Shown here: positions 28,961 to 40,367 of the stretch, piece by piece
How positions within the stretch are numbered: the first letter of the stretch is position 1
Layout: each line of letters starts with the position of its first letter
Assembly: GCA_008638375.1 (NCBI GenBank)
Contig: CM018041.1
Coordinates: 2,905,501-2,969,500, forward strand
Reading direction: 5' to 3'
Length of the DNA: 64,000 bases
DNA from: Nyssa sinensis
Lineage: Eukaryota > Streptophyta > Magnoliopsida > Cornales > Nyssaceae
The notes under the pieces: generated by a model
Databases searched by the model: none
What the model was told of the DNA's origin: nothing
The model's input: only the letters and a program-made list of their open reading frames with translations
Program-made: the position numbers and the translations under genes

Positions 28961-30100
28961 TCATAGTGCAACTAAAGGATTTGAGCTGAAAAAATCACCG
29001 ATGTCTTCGAAATAATCATCGTCCATTTGCCACACAGACGAATCCAGTTTGATGAGATTCTCATCAAAATTATCAAATAGATCATCTGGAAGAATAGGTG
29101 TTTCATGGGAAAGTATCCAATCAATGTTGTTGAGATCGTCATTCAATTTCATGTTTTCGGTTACGATAGGTGCTGTGTCATCCGAAAATATCGGTGTGTC
29201 CTCCGAAAATATCGGCTCTGGGGATTCGAAATAGAAATTGTGTGTCTCCATTGATAAGTAATCATTCAAATCATAGGATGAATCAGTTTCTGCTCGAATC
29301 TCTTCCACTTCTGTAACTGGTCGCCGGGCCGTTTCCGTTTCTTGAATTTGCAGGTACTCGTCAACCGTTTCTTGAACAGGTCGATCATCTTTGGCTGGTT
29401 CAGACCGGTTTTGTTCTTCATTAGAATGGGTTCTGAACCGCAAGACTGAAGTGGGGGAGGGTAGACTGTGAGACTCGTCGCTAGACTCGTAGCCGGAGCC
29501 GGAAACTGACGTAGCATTGATCTCCGGTTTGGGTTTTGCCGGCGGCGTGACAAAGTTCGTCAAAGCGTCTGGTCCGCGCAGCTTAATTGCAGCGTTGTCG
29601 TAAACCATGGCCGCCTCCTCGGCGGTGTCGTAGGTCCCCAACCACAGCCTTACACGACGCGTGGGGTCTCTGATCTCGGCGGCCCATTTTCCCCAGGGCC
29701 TTTGACGTACGCCTCGGAACTTCTTAACGTTACCGGCCGGAATCGCCTTCAATGGCTTCCGGTTGACCTGAAGAGGTTCTCCGGTTCCGGCCGTCTTCTT
29801 CTTACTGTTAGTACCAATCACACTGCCTTTACAGGCAGTGTCGATGCTGATCTCGTTGACATACCGCTTCACTCTCTGTCGACCAAATAGTACCTCTTCT
29901 TCATCACTTGAAGAGTCCGTAGCATCAGTATCAGTAACTGATATCCGTACAACTTTCCGGCCATCGGAAGTAATTTTAGACTTCAGCGGCTTCGCAAGCA
30001 TCTTAGTGAGGTTTCGGTGTTCGCTATATTTGATCGGACATAACCTACTGTGATCCATCTCTCTGAAATTGATTGCTTGTTCGATTCTCTCTACTCGCAT
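28961..30100 (-). CDS. CRF: Cytokinin response factor (AP2/ERF group VI), single exon
   Basis: CRFs are nuclear ERF transcription factors, some induced by cytokinin and acting beside type-B response regulators. The frame encodes 379 residues from the ATG at 30100. A second ATG at 30058 (residue 15, [15 protein letters not shown]) starts nearer the usual CRF N-terminus and may be the true start. The CRF domain spans about residues 18-90 and includes IKYSEHR and [18 protein letters not shown]. The AP2 domain spans about 127-184, with [18 protein letters not shown] and [16 protein letters not shown], the ERF-type Ala/Asp pair. SPTSVLRF (about 215-222) is the putative MAPK-site motif of the group. 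The acidic C-terminus ends [15 protein letters not shown], a tail shared with Arabidopsis CRF2. No intron, as usual for the group. Which paralogue (CRF1-6) cannot be decided by eye. Confidence 0.95.
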   Translation of the reverse strand: MRVERIEQAINFREMDHSRLCPIKYSEHRNLTKMLAKPLKSKITSDGRKVVRISVTDTDATDSSSDEEEVLFGRQRVKRYVNEISIDTACKGSVIGTNSKKKTAGTGEPLQVNRKPLKAIPAGNVKKFRGVRQRPWGKWAAEIRDPTRRVRLWLGTYDTAEEAAMVYDNAAIKLRGPDALTNFVTPPAKPKPEINATSVSGSGYESSDESHSLPSPTSVLRFRTHSNEEQNRSEPAKDDRPVQETVDEYLQIQETETARRPVTEVEEIRAETDSSYDLNDYLSMETHNFYFESPEPIFSEDTPIFSDDTAPIVTENMKLNDDLNNIDWILSHETPILPDDLFDNFDENLIKLDSSVWQMDDDYFEDIGDFFSSNPLVAL

Positions 30101-30236
30101 TGAAAGCTGATATTCAAAAGTGAGACAGTGAGACAGTGAAAGGGAGAGTCGTGTTATTAAAGGAAGATTGCTTTGATACTTGAGACGAGGAGGATAAAGA
30201 TGATGAAGAAAGTGATAGAACCGTCAAAGAGAAGCT

Positions 30237-30335
30237 TCAATCGCAGAGAAAATCGAAGACACGCTGATTCAGAAAATCTGACAAAAAGACAAGCTTTAAA
30301 AGGTGGGCATCAATGGAAAGTTGACACAAAACCAT
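30237..30335 (-). other. Upstream ORF (32 codons) in the CRF leader
   Basis: In the predicted 5' leader, an ATG at 30335 opens a 32-codon frame closed by TGA at 30237. A second, four-codon uORF starts inside it at 30310. If the leader starts near 30683 and is unspliced, both precede the CRF start and could reduce its translation. No conservation evidence is available here. Confidence 0.3.
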
Positions 30336-30711
30336 ATCAAAACATTTGATGGATTAGTAGGAATAAGGAGTGACCTTTTAGCAAAGTGAACCTAGGCTGA
30401 AAAGAAGAGAAAGATATCAAAGAGAGGCTAGAAAAATTCGATGAAAGTAGCAAACTTTAAACTGCCGGATGTGCGTTTTAGAGACATAAACTACATCAAT
30501 CGGAAAAGGGAAGCGAAAAGCACTCTTGATTCACCATATTTGTACGAATCCTAATGTTTACTGGCAATTTTCCGGGAAAATGCTCGAGAAAGAGCTGAAG
30601 CGTGGAACACAGTGGGGGAGAAAATGGGCGTTTTAGAGAGAGAGAGTACACTAGGAAGGCAAGCAGAGTGCGTTTCAGTTGTGTTGGAGGACCCGAACAC
30701 TGAAATCGCTG

Positions 30712-30718
30712 TTTTATA
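30712..30718 (-). promoter_or_regulatory. TATA box of the CRF gene
   Basis: TATAAAA on the minus strand. It would place transcription start near 30683 and give a 5' leader of about 580-625 nt, long for a plant mRNA. The sequence downstream includes a short (GA)n tract near 30637. Confidence 0.55.
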
Positions 30719-30729
30719 AGGATCCAACA

Positions 30730-33340
30730 GCCGAAATTGGAAACCAGAATAATTTATTATTTAGTTTCTTTATAAATTTTTTTTTCAAAAACAAATGATT
30801 TCTGAAAATATGTAATTATTTAAGTTTGGGTTAAGGAAAGAGAGTCAAATTAGTGAGCAGTGAGCCGGTCGAGTCGGAAGATTCCGGCTAACCGGAGATT
30901 TTGTTCGACTCGCCGCATCATGATGATTCGTGAACTCGACACGTAAACAAGTAGGCCCCGTCTAAGGACTTTGATCCAATCAAGTGGTCCTCAGTCAGCA
31001 CATCAATTATCTCGAACTCTGTGTGGGCGGTCACGTGAGGCCCAGGATGCTCGGCTTCGTCAAAACTTGTCGGTCAAATTAAATGGAGTGGCACCACCTA
31101 AGTTATTTGACTAATTAGAAAAGGTTAATCTCCGTCGATTCGCTTTTTACTAATTTCAACTTCTAAAATTAGCTGTTAAGCACGTTAATAATTAAGTTAT
31201 TATCTGAGGGTACTTTTGTCATTCTGCAATGGGTTAATTTTATTTTTGTTTTTAGTTTTTAGCCTTTTATATTTACGTTTTTTTACAGCTAGGAATAACG
31301 TGGCGGGCAACCTAGAATTCGCCGCCGTTTATAATTCGGTTTTGTACGTCTCTGGGTTTTTCCTGTTTTCAAATTCCTTCTTTCGAGAAACTTGTATCCC
31401 ACCTGAATCTAAAGGGCGTGTATTCAACGCTCCTTCGGTAGGACTTTTCAACGCGAGCGTGTTTTATAACGAACGCTAAAAGCATGCATGGTAATTATAC
31501 TCCGTAAGTTTATAACGACCCTCCCGTAAAAACGGTAACAAAAAATCTTTTACCGCAGACGGCATTCAGGATGAACAGCATCCTGCGACCCATGAGTTGG
31601 TCCACTTGTCTATGATGATCCTCATGAAATCCCATGGGGCTTCACCATTTATGATTCTCATTTCTCATCACAAGTGACCAGTTATTATGGAGTTGGAATG
31701 TCGCTCCTCCATCTGTCTCTAATTCAACTGAAATGGTAGGACTTTTATTTATTTCGGCTTGTTTGGAATTTATGTATTCTTGTTCGGATTTATGTTTGTG
31801 TTCGTGTCCGAGTTCATATCACGAGAGCGAATAATATATTTTCTAAGTTGTTTTTAACTGTGTTTTAAAAATTTTAAGATATATCTAATCAATTGTTATG
31901 TAGTTATTAATAATTAAATTATTTTCCTTTTATAGTTTTATAATTTTTATGATCAATGATATTAATATTTTTATTAATCATATTTCTTTTTTTATTCTTG
32001 CGAGACTTAAATCTAATTCTTTTTTTGAAAAATGAGGAGGCACTTACTTGCAATAATAAGTAAATTAATTTAGAATGATGTTAAACTTTAAAAAATTTGG
32101 ACCAACAACTTTTAATAAATTTATTCTCCCACAAATTATCCATCATCATGCACTTAATGTATTTAATTTAATGTAGGTATCCATTCGTAACACTTTTTTT
32201 TAAAAAAATTAGAAAGTGAAAAAATTAAAAGAATAACATTTTATTTAGATTAAAAAAATATATTTTTACTTTTCTATATTCATGAATCTCTTTATATGCA
32301 CCAATACATATTTATAAATAAACGTCTCTAATTAAAATGTTCTTATATAATATTCATATAAGCGTGTGTGTGTGTGTGTGCACTCACATATGTATATATA
32401 AACACAAGCATTTACCTTTATATTTTTGTAAATGGCGTATGTTATATATCTAAATAAAGATTTTAATAAACACAAAAAAAAAAAAAAACAAGATTAAAAT
32501 TACATTTTAAAGATAGTTACCAAAGATACTTTTAATTATTTTTAAAAAATTACTATAATTAATTTCTTATTTTTCAAGAATGTTTTAAAAATTATTAAAT
32601 GGTATCTTAATTATTTCCTTTGTTGATGAAAAGAAACCGAGTGAAATAAATTATGATGAGTTGGTTGCCACAGTGACAGTGGCCATACTGCCACCACTAC
32701 CTTATTGGTTATTACCTACCATCAGAACTTTCAAACAATTTTGTGTACACTCAATGGCATTCCCCTTATAAGTTAGGAAATCAAGTCGAATTGCTTGGTG
32801 GCCCATAAGTACTCATAAATATCCCCAGAATTAATATATATATTGGATACAGATGGAAGAGGAAGAAATCTAACTCACGACAATTAAGTGAGGAGTAAGC
32901 TCTTTCTTACACTATTCAAATGAGATATCAGTCATACCTTACCACATAATTTAATATCTTTATTTTCATATCTTTACAAGTCCTCTAAATTCTAAATTTT
33001 AATTTTGAGATAATTATAATGATTTTTTTCTGTTATTTGACAATTGTAAACAATAATCTTAAAGTTTTTGAAATTATATTGTACTTCTTCTATTTTTAAT
33101 ATCGGTAATAAATTTCTTCAACTGTCAAACACTGATAGGTGACTGATCGGAATTGCATGATATCTGCATAAAAACATATGAAAATGTCAATTTTACGTTT
33201 ACAAATAAGGTATAGACAAATTTGCGCCCACAAGCAAGGATTAAAATGACAAGATTACAAGATTACCCTTACATAAGAGATACAAATGAACATTCATGCA
33301 CAAGGTTACACATAAATTAACAATCGAAATATGTGCTCTC
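30730..33340. other. CRF promoter flank and intergenic stretch
   Basis: The first 400 bases are less AT-rich and probably include CRF promoter sequence. Further on there is a (GT)n run (32365-32381), poly-A/T tracts and a partial fold-back arm near 33005-33130. No gene is supportable. Confidence 0.45.
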
Positions 33341-33344
33341 ATTC

Positions 33345-34110
33345 ACTCTACAATAAAAAAAAAAAAAATCACTCTAAAAAAAATTTTAGTTTCTCTCTTT
33401 AAAATTATCAAAGAATTATTTTCTATCTAAAGATTCATCTTACTCTAAAAAAAAAAAAAAATTCTCTCAAATGAACCAGTATTTCTTAATAAAAATTAGC
33501 TTCTCTCCCTAAATTATTCTTTCTATAAAAATCATTTTATCTCACTAATTTTTTTTTGCTTCTAAAAGTTATTTTTTCTTCAAAATTGTATAGGGGCCTC
33601 TTTCTAAAAATTCATTTCTCTAAAATTAATCCATAGAATAAGTTACAAAATCCATCTCTCTAAAATATCTCTTAAAGTTGTTTCACTTCCAAGTCTATTA
33701 TTCTAAAACCTTATCTAAACTATTTCTTACATTTATTTCTATTTAAGAGTTTCTTTAAAATCAGTATTTCTTAATTTTTTTCTCTATAATTATATAGGGG
33801 TCTCTTCCCAAAAAAAGTCATTTTTCTTTCTAAAACTAGAGACAATCTCTCTCTTTAAAGCCTTTTCTAAAATACCTCTAAATTTTATCTAAAATATATC
33901 GTAAATTAATTCTCTATCTCTCTAAAACTTTATCTAAAATAATTATCTCCCTAAAAAAAAAGTACTCTCCAAAATATTCTCATATCTCTAAATTTATATA
34001 AAATAGAGGTGAACATATACATGCAAATCTTCCTAAAAATGCTCAATCTCCAAAACATTACCATCTCTATAAAATCACTCTAAAAATCTATATCTCAAAT
34101 CTATACATAC
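33345..34110. repeat. Cryptically simple region built from CTCTAAAA-like words
   Basis: About 770 bases of degenerate repetition of TCTCTAAAAT/ACTCTAAAA words on the plus strand, strongly biased against G. No fixed period is visible. It looks like a decayed minisatellite or slippage-derived tract, with no coding potential. Confidence 0.6.
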
Positions 34111-34150
34111 ATACATATTATATATCTATGTGTGTATGGTAAAAAGTTTT

Positions 34151-34570
34151 TTGGATAAATTATATTGACCTCTCCTGAAATTTCTAACAATTACACTACA
34201 TTTTTTGAAATTTTTAAAATTATAGTGATCTTCCTTATTTTTATTGACAAGTTATAAATACTTCCCTACGAGAATTTTTTTTCAAAATGACAAAGCTACC
34301 TCTTTTATTTTTCATATCATTTTTTTTTTTATTTTGACCAATTGTTTCTAAATGTTTGCAAGTATTTTATATAAAAATAAATTTAAGATTTTAATTAATA
34401 TTTATTATAAAATGAAAAAAAATTGGTCAAAATAGAAAAAAATGTATTAAAAAACAAGAGAGGGATAGTTTTGTTATTTAAAAAAAAATGACTGAAGGGT
34501 GTTTATGTGTAATTTTTGTCTAATAAAATATGAGAAGTCAATATAATTTCAAAAAATATGAAGAAATGTC
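34151..34570. mobile_element. Fold-back element, copy B (clearest copy)
   Basis: The left arm runs from GGATAAATTATATTGACCTC through TATTGACAAGTTATAAATAC and CAAAATGACAAAGCTACC to TTTTGACCAATTG. The right arm is its approximate reverse complement: AATTGGTCAAAAT, then GATAGTTTTGTTATTT, then AGAAGTCAATATAATTTC. The arms are about 180-190 bp around a short AT-rich centre (about 420 bp in all). It has no coding capacity and is a MITE-like hairpin element. Confidence 0.65.
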
Positions 34571-37500
34571 ACACTAAATATTGGAAAGAATAAGAAGACT
34601 AATAGAACCTTCCCCTCAGAAAACCAAAAGCTACATCTTGCCAAAAGGAATCCCCAACACCAAGCACACATGCCATGAGATCAGAAAAACCACACATTGC
34701 CTAAAAAAAAAAAAAAAAAACCTCGCAATACACACCCAAAGACCCCAACACTAAATGATAAATTTCTCAATCTAAATATGTGTAAATTCCTTAATATAAC
34801 TGTAATGAACAACAAATTAATTGCAAACATATGTAATCAAACTCGGTTTATTTTCCATATGAGATAATCGATAAAATCTCTCCAAAGTTACATTTTTATT
34901 TAACATTGATTTCTTATATTGGTGTCAAAATAATCAAACCCAATTGATTTCCCATAGAATCAATAGATTCACAATTTATGAGAGAGAAAATTGTAATTTC
35001 ACTCTTTTTTGTTACAATAATATATATATACGCACACATACATTTGACAAGGAGGTAGGAGATGGTATGAGAGTATAGGTCGGTTTTGGTGGGGACGATG
35101 GTCGTTGATTTTGTGCCGTCAAAGGGGTGAAGTAGGTTAGAGGTAGAGGGTCGATAGTCATATATGGAGAAAACTCTCTTGATGGATTGGATAGACAAAG
35201 GTTATATATTGTCATTTTAAAGCGTGTTAAATTTTTACTTTTTATATGATGTATTAGCTTAAAGGGCAATTTGGTAACTTTATTACTTCCGTTAATAACA
35301 TTTGGGAGGCAAATATGACAAGGGAGACAATGTAATTTCTTGAACCTTAATAGTACTGCCAGTATATGCCTAGAGGAGAAATTAGTACAATTATCTCTTT
35401 GATTTTTTTTTTTTCTTGCTCTCTTAAGTTTATGATTTGAGTCCATCATTGCATATAAGACCGTCATCTAATGATATAATTAAAAAATAGGAAGATTCAA
35501 TTAAAGGTTTCTCAATAAGTTAAAAACCCAGCTCAAGTAAAATTCTGACCTTTTTAACCCTAAAAGTCTCTCATTTATTTTGTGGCAAAAATACTTCTCA
35601 ATGTATAAGTAGGTTCATGTGTATAACTGGCCCGCAAAAATTAAGGCACATGTTTTCATTTTTTTTTAAAAAAAAATCGATAACTTACACACCATTTTTC
35701 ATAGTATTTATATATTTAGATGCTAAAATTAAAATTTATCAAATAAGATTCATATTAAATACTAAATTTTGAAAAAAAATGTTATTTCTGTGTGGATATT
35801 TATTTCTGTGTTCACGGAAATCACACCCATGGAAAGGAAATAACTTTAATGGCTTGATTTTCATGGAAGCCATCCAAATTCATAACCCAAACAACTCTAA
35901 ATATGTCAACAAAACAAACAAACAAGTTATCACTACTAATGGAAATCACACTAACTCTCTCCTTTGATAACATAGTATATACAGCTCCACGAATCTAGGT
36001 TCCAAATGTTGATTAGTTTGTCATCACCACTATATTTAAAGAGCTTTACTTTCCACCATAACAAATTTCTCTTATTGAGTGGGACCGTCACTTCAAATCA
36101 TTATCCTGACGTGGTGTAACGGTTTCTCATAAAATTTTACAACTTTCAAGATTCATGTCAAATAACTTTGTCGTGAAAAGATAGTTATTGAGTTGTAAGA
36201 GATAATCACACCACATTTGATAGTGATATTGAGTCATACCCACTAGATAGTTACTCTATCGGAAATATCCACCAAAAGAAATCGAAGAACTGCCTTGGAG
36301 ATCAAAGATGCAGTAGTCTCACTCGACAACGTTTATAGAAATCACTATGTCAGTAAAACTACAACTAGGGCTCAAGCCACCTCCATATATCTATTATGAT
36401 CATCCTCTTCCATTGGTGGTGGTCTAATTTGTACCTAAGAGAAGGTCGTGAATGTGGTGATTTGATTATGCAGATTTTGTGAATAATTATAAGGATAAAA
36501 TTGTCATTTAAAATAATATATTAATGTACCTCAACAAATGCGTCCTTGATTTTAAAGTTTTTTAAAACAACTAAAGTTAATATGTCAAATTGTTTGGAAT
36601 TGAACTTTAAGTTACAACGAATTATTATGACTGACTTGCCAATAATTAACCTTAAAAAAATCTAAATTTGTAAAAATATAAATAAATATAAAAAAAATCT
36701 ATATATCCAACAGTTGCTTTCCTAACTGGCTTATCTAACTGAGTTTATAAGGCTTTCAACAAAGTGTCAAGGAATATGAAAAACAACCTAAGTACTCCGT
36801 TTTTTATCCAAAAAACAACGATCAAACAATTCGAATCATGGTCCTTGGGAATTGATAAAGAATACATAAATCGAGGGTTGTGCGGATCTTAATACATGCG
36901 TGGAATGAATCTTTATTCTTTTTTGAATTATAACTCAGTCAAAACTTTTTGAATTTTTTTTTTTGTAGTTATAAGACTACTCGAATTACAATAATTCTTT
37001 AAAAAGATTTACAATAAATGTAGAAAAGATGCACAATAAATGTAGAAAAGATGCATCTTTTAGTCAGTAACAAAGAGTTTGAAGCACAACATGTGGTATA
37101 ATTAAACAGATTTTTTGTTTTACTATTGAAATTAGAGATCACTGAGTTAAAATCATGAGTATAATTATTCAAGATCGAGTTAAGTTTATTTTCCTATTTT
37201 AAGTATCATGTTTTACTTTTTCTTCTGCGTCTATTATTGATAGTCAAAATTTTAAAAATATAGGCTTGATTGTCACGAGAATAAGAATTTAAGTTGACGT
37301 AAGATACTTCCTTACCGATTCATAAAAAAAAAATCATATTCTATTTATTAATAATAAAATGAATTAATAGTATTACCAACGATAAAATAACAAAAAACAA
37401 AAACAAAATTTGGAAACTTTGACTCCTAAAATAAATTAAACAGTGATATTTTAGTAATTTAAGTCTATTTCTTTTAACCCATGATTTTTCCTTACATGAC

Positions 37501-37990
37501 CTTCTCACCTCAATTTAATTACAATATTAACCCTAATAAAATTATACTTTGGTGACCAACGTGACCTTCAAAGCACTGATGCCACTGTCTTCACGTGGTA
37601 AAGAATCATTGGTTGTTAGGTTCTCACCATCACAGGTAGGTTGAGTTTGAAATTGCCCGAGTTGCCTGTTGCTTTGGTTTATTTATCATCTGCTTGTGTA
37701 TAGTATAGACATATCTACATTAAATTGTTGTCATCCAAATGGTCAATAGCTATAATTTGTAGCCAAACACACCACATGCTAGCTAGTCATCACTCGTAGC
37801 TTGACCCCATGTCAAAACCTGAAAACACACGAGGCTATTTGTATGAAAGTGGGTTCACATGTTTTTGTAATATGGTGCGTGCCGTCACATGCATTCATGC
37901 ACATGTTAACAAAGACATCCCCAAAATCTGAAGCTTTTTTTAGATTGATGACATTTCAACTTTCGATTGCTTTAAAAAGGATTCAACATT
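34571..37990. other. Gene-poor intergenic stretch
   Basis: No supportable gene. The minus-strand frame at 35012-35467 (151 codons) crosses a repeat arm and has no recognisable domain. A 22-bp direct repeat (ACAATAAATGTAGAAAAGAT...) lies at about 37011-37054. Confidence 0.45.
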
Positions 37991-38001
37991 TTTAGTTTTT
38001 A

Positions 38002-38380
38002 TGAAAAGTTGTTTTCCATTTTTATTAGAATTATTTAATTTTTTTTTAAGTTATTCATACTTTCTCTAATTTCTTAATTTTATTAGAATTAATATAAAAA
38101 ATATAAGAATTAATAGTTTCCTATTCGAATTACTAGTTTATATTGTAATAAGATTAATATAAAAATAAGAGTTTTGATTTTTTAGTCCAAGTAATAGTAT
38201 TTTAACATTATAAATATGATGTAATAAGTCTTTATGGTTAAGTTTTTTATCACTATTAATTCAATTACGAGTTTTGGAGAATTATTTATCTTGTTTGGAT
38301 GAGGAGTCCCTTTGTTACTTGTTCTATAAGGAATTGTACATGTTCGATTTTTCTTTCACATTTTCGTTCCGCATTATTTA
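38002..38380 (+). repeat. 5' LTR of the small retroelement
   Basis: Direct copy of 39563-39937. Shared landmarks include TATTCGAATTACTA, GATGTAATAAGT and TTCAATTACGA. Confidence 0.75.
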
Positions 38381-38547
38381 ATATCAAAGCGAAGATTTGC
38401 GTGACTCAATGGCAAATCGTGTAGACGGAATCAAAAATTTCATTGACGTTCGTCGTAGGATGGAGGCTATATGGGGGGGCAATTGACGACCACGGGCAAT
38501 AGTTAGCACAGATCAATTATCAGTTTGGTACTACACAATAGACGCTC

Positions 38548-38781
38548 ATGCGACTTAGTTTTAATGCCCTTAGAAACCCTCCAGTCAACAAGAATCACGC
38601 CAGAGGATTTGCTCGAGACCAATCTGAAGACAAAACGATTCGCAATTACGAAAGACTTTTAGATTTTGATGACAATTTTTATCTTGAAGACTTTCATGAT
38701 TGGATTTATGATTTGAAACTTTCAAAAGAAAATACATATTTTTGGACACTAAATAAACTCATTAGATTCACAAAAAGATAG
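38548..38781 (+). pseudogene. gag-like fragment inside the small LTR element
   Basis: The frame contains RNYERLLDFDDNFYLEDFHDWIYDLKL, reminiscent of the retrotransposon gag segment in which an FxDWL-type motif precedes the capsid-like region. The frame opens at CTG, not ATG (an in-frame ATG lies at about 38410, upstream of a stop). It ends early and has no zinc knuckle, so it is a remnant. Confidence 0.5.
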
Positions 38782-39562
38782 TAGCTTGATTTACAAAGTC
38801 ATTGACAGTTGCAAAGAAAAAGATACATTTGTTCATGCCCAATAATGATGAAATTGGTTATGAATAGATTTTTGTCAATAAATTATTTATAAATGTTAGA
38901 AGATAAATAAATGCCAATATGGAAAAACACCAAGAAAGAAGCATAAGCAAAATTTGAAATTGTGAAGGCAACTTCAACTAATAAGGTTGCAAATACTGAA
39001 CCGTTGAAAGAAGTTCACATTCTTACAGAAGACTCTCTTGTCATAGAAAGCTAAGACCAAAGTCTTTCATACCTTGAAGAAGATCACAAAGAGTTGATAA
39101 AAAATAAAGTTGAATTTATTTCTATTGATGTTGCTGAATCAATGGGTACGAATGATACAGAAGAAAAATTGCTTGAAAATTCTATTGTGGAGAAGGAAGA
39201 AAATTCAGATTGAATAGATTCTACAAATTCTTTTATGGAAGAGAAAGTAGAAATTCCCATGGAGATAGTCAATAATACATATAAGAATGAATCTGAATTC
39301 GCGAAGAATGATGATGATGCCTACAAGAAGATTGAACTTGTAGTAGATCAAGAAAATAATTTTTGTTTTATTACAAGAACATTATTATCATCAAAAAAAA
39401 TTCTTAAAGTTGCAGACTTCATGAAAGATCTGGTAAAGAAAATTTTTGCGTTTTCATTTGTTTTTGAAAAGATTCAACAGGGTTATGGATGTCGCGTACA
39501 TCTAGTTAACTCAAGGAAAGTAAGAGAGACTGATGTAGAACAAATTTGGTATCCTAAAAATA

Positions 39563-39937
39563 TGAAAGATTGTTTTTTATTTGTATTATGATTGTTTAGT
39601 TTTTTATTTTAATTTATTCATACTTTTTCTAGTTTCTTAGTTTTATTAGGATTAATATAGAAAATATAGGAATTAGTAGTTTTGTATTCGAATTACTATT
39701 CTTTATTGTAATGGGATTAATATAAAAATAGAAGTTTTGATTTCCTAGTCAAAGTAGTAATATTTTAGTACTATATATATGATGTAATAAGTTTTTATGG
39801 TTAAGTTTTTTTTATCAATATTAATTCAATTACGAATTTTGGAGAATTATTTCTCTTATTTGGGTGAGGAGTCTTTATGTTGTTTTATAAAAAATTCGAC
39901 ATGTTCAATTCTTCCACATTTCTGTTCCACATTATTA
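39563..39937 (+). repeat. 3' LTR of the small retroelement
   Basis: Partner of 38002-38380. No convincing polypurine tract precedes it and no 5-bp target duplication was identified at the outer ends. Confidence 0.75.
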
Positions 39938-40367
39938 ATTCTGAACTCTAAAAAATATAAATAACCAATTATTCCAGTTTAATGACGAGCAAAAGAAAGA
40001 AATTATAAATCTCTCTAATAAAAAGTGAAATAACTAAAAATGATATTACCGATAAGATCATGACATGTGGAATGAATGTTGACAGGTGAACATTAAGATA
40101 TAGCTTGCTATCGATCATGAGATCTGACTGTACTTGTACAGACTTGGATAGGCTTCAGCTCGAATTCATCTCCTTTCCTTAGCTGATCACTTCGGTTCGA
40201 AGTGGTAGAGTTTTGAACAAGATGATATACCTCCTTGCTGAGCTAAGAGTCACTACAACCGATATTGCAACTCTGAAGTTTCTATTAGATATTCATGAAC
40301 TCCAACCAAAAAACTATCGCTTTAAACTTATTCAATTGATATGAAAATTTTGTGATATGCTCTGATG

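Larger units (their letters stand above)
38002..39937 (+). mobile_element. Small non-autonomous LTR retroelement with gag remnant
   Basis: Two direct repeats of about 375 bp bound a 1.18 kb interior: 5' LTR 38002-38380 and 3' LTR 39563-39937. Both start TGAAA and end near TTCC(G/A)CATTATT. By eye they differ at roughly 12-15% of positions, so the insertion is old. Just after the 5' LTR, AATATCAAAGC resembles a decayed initiator-tRNA-Met primer site. The interior has a gag-like fragment (38548-38781, with FHDWIYDLKLSKENTYFW) and Glu-rich frames. There is no protease, reverse transcriptase or integrase. It resembles the gag end of a Ty3/gypsy-type element reduced to a LARD/TRIM-like form. Confidence 0.75.

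Noticed and set aside
35012..35467. 151-codon minus-strand ORF
   Set aside because: It overlaps a repeat arm, has no recognisable domain, and ends in a microsatellite-like stretch.
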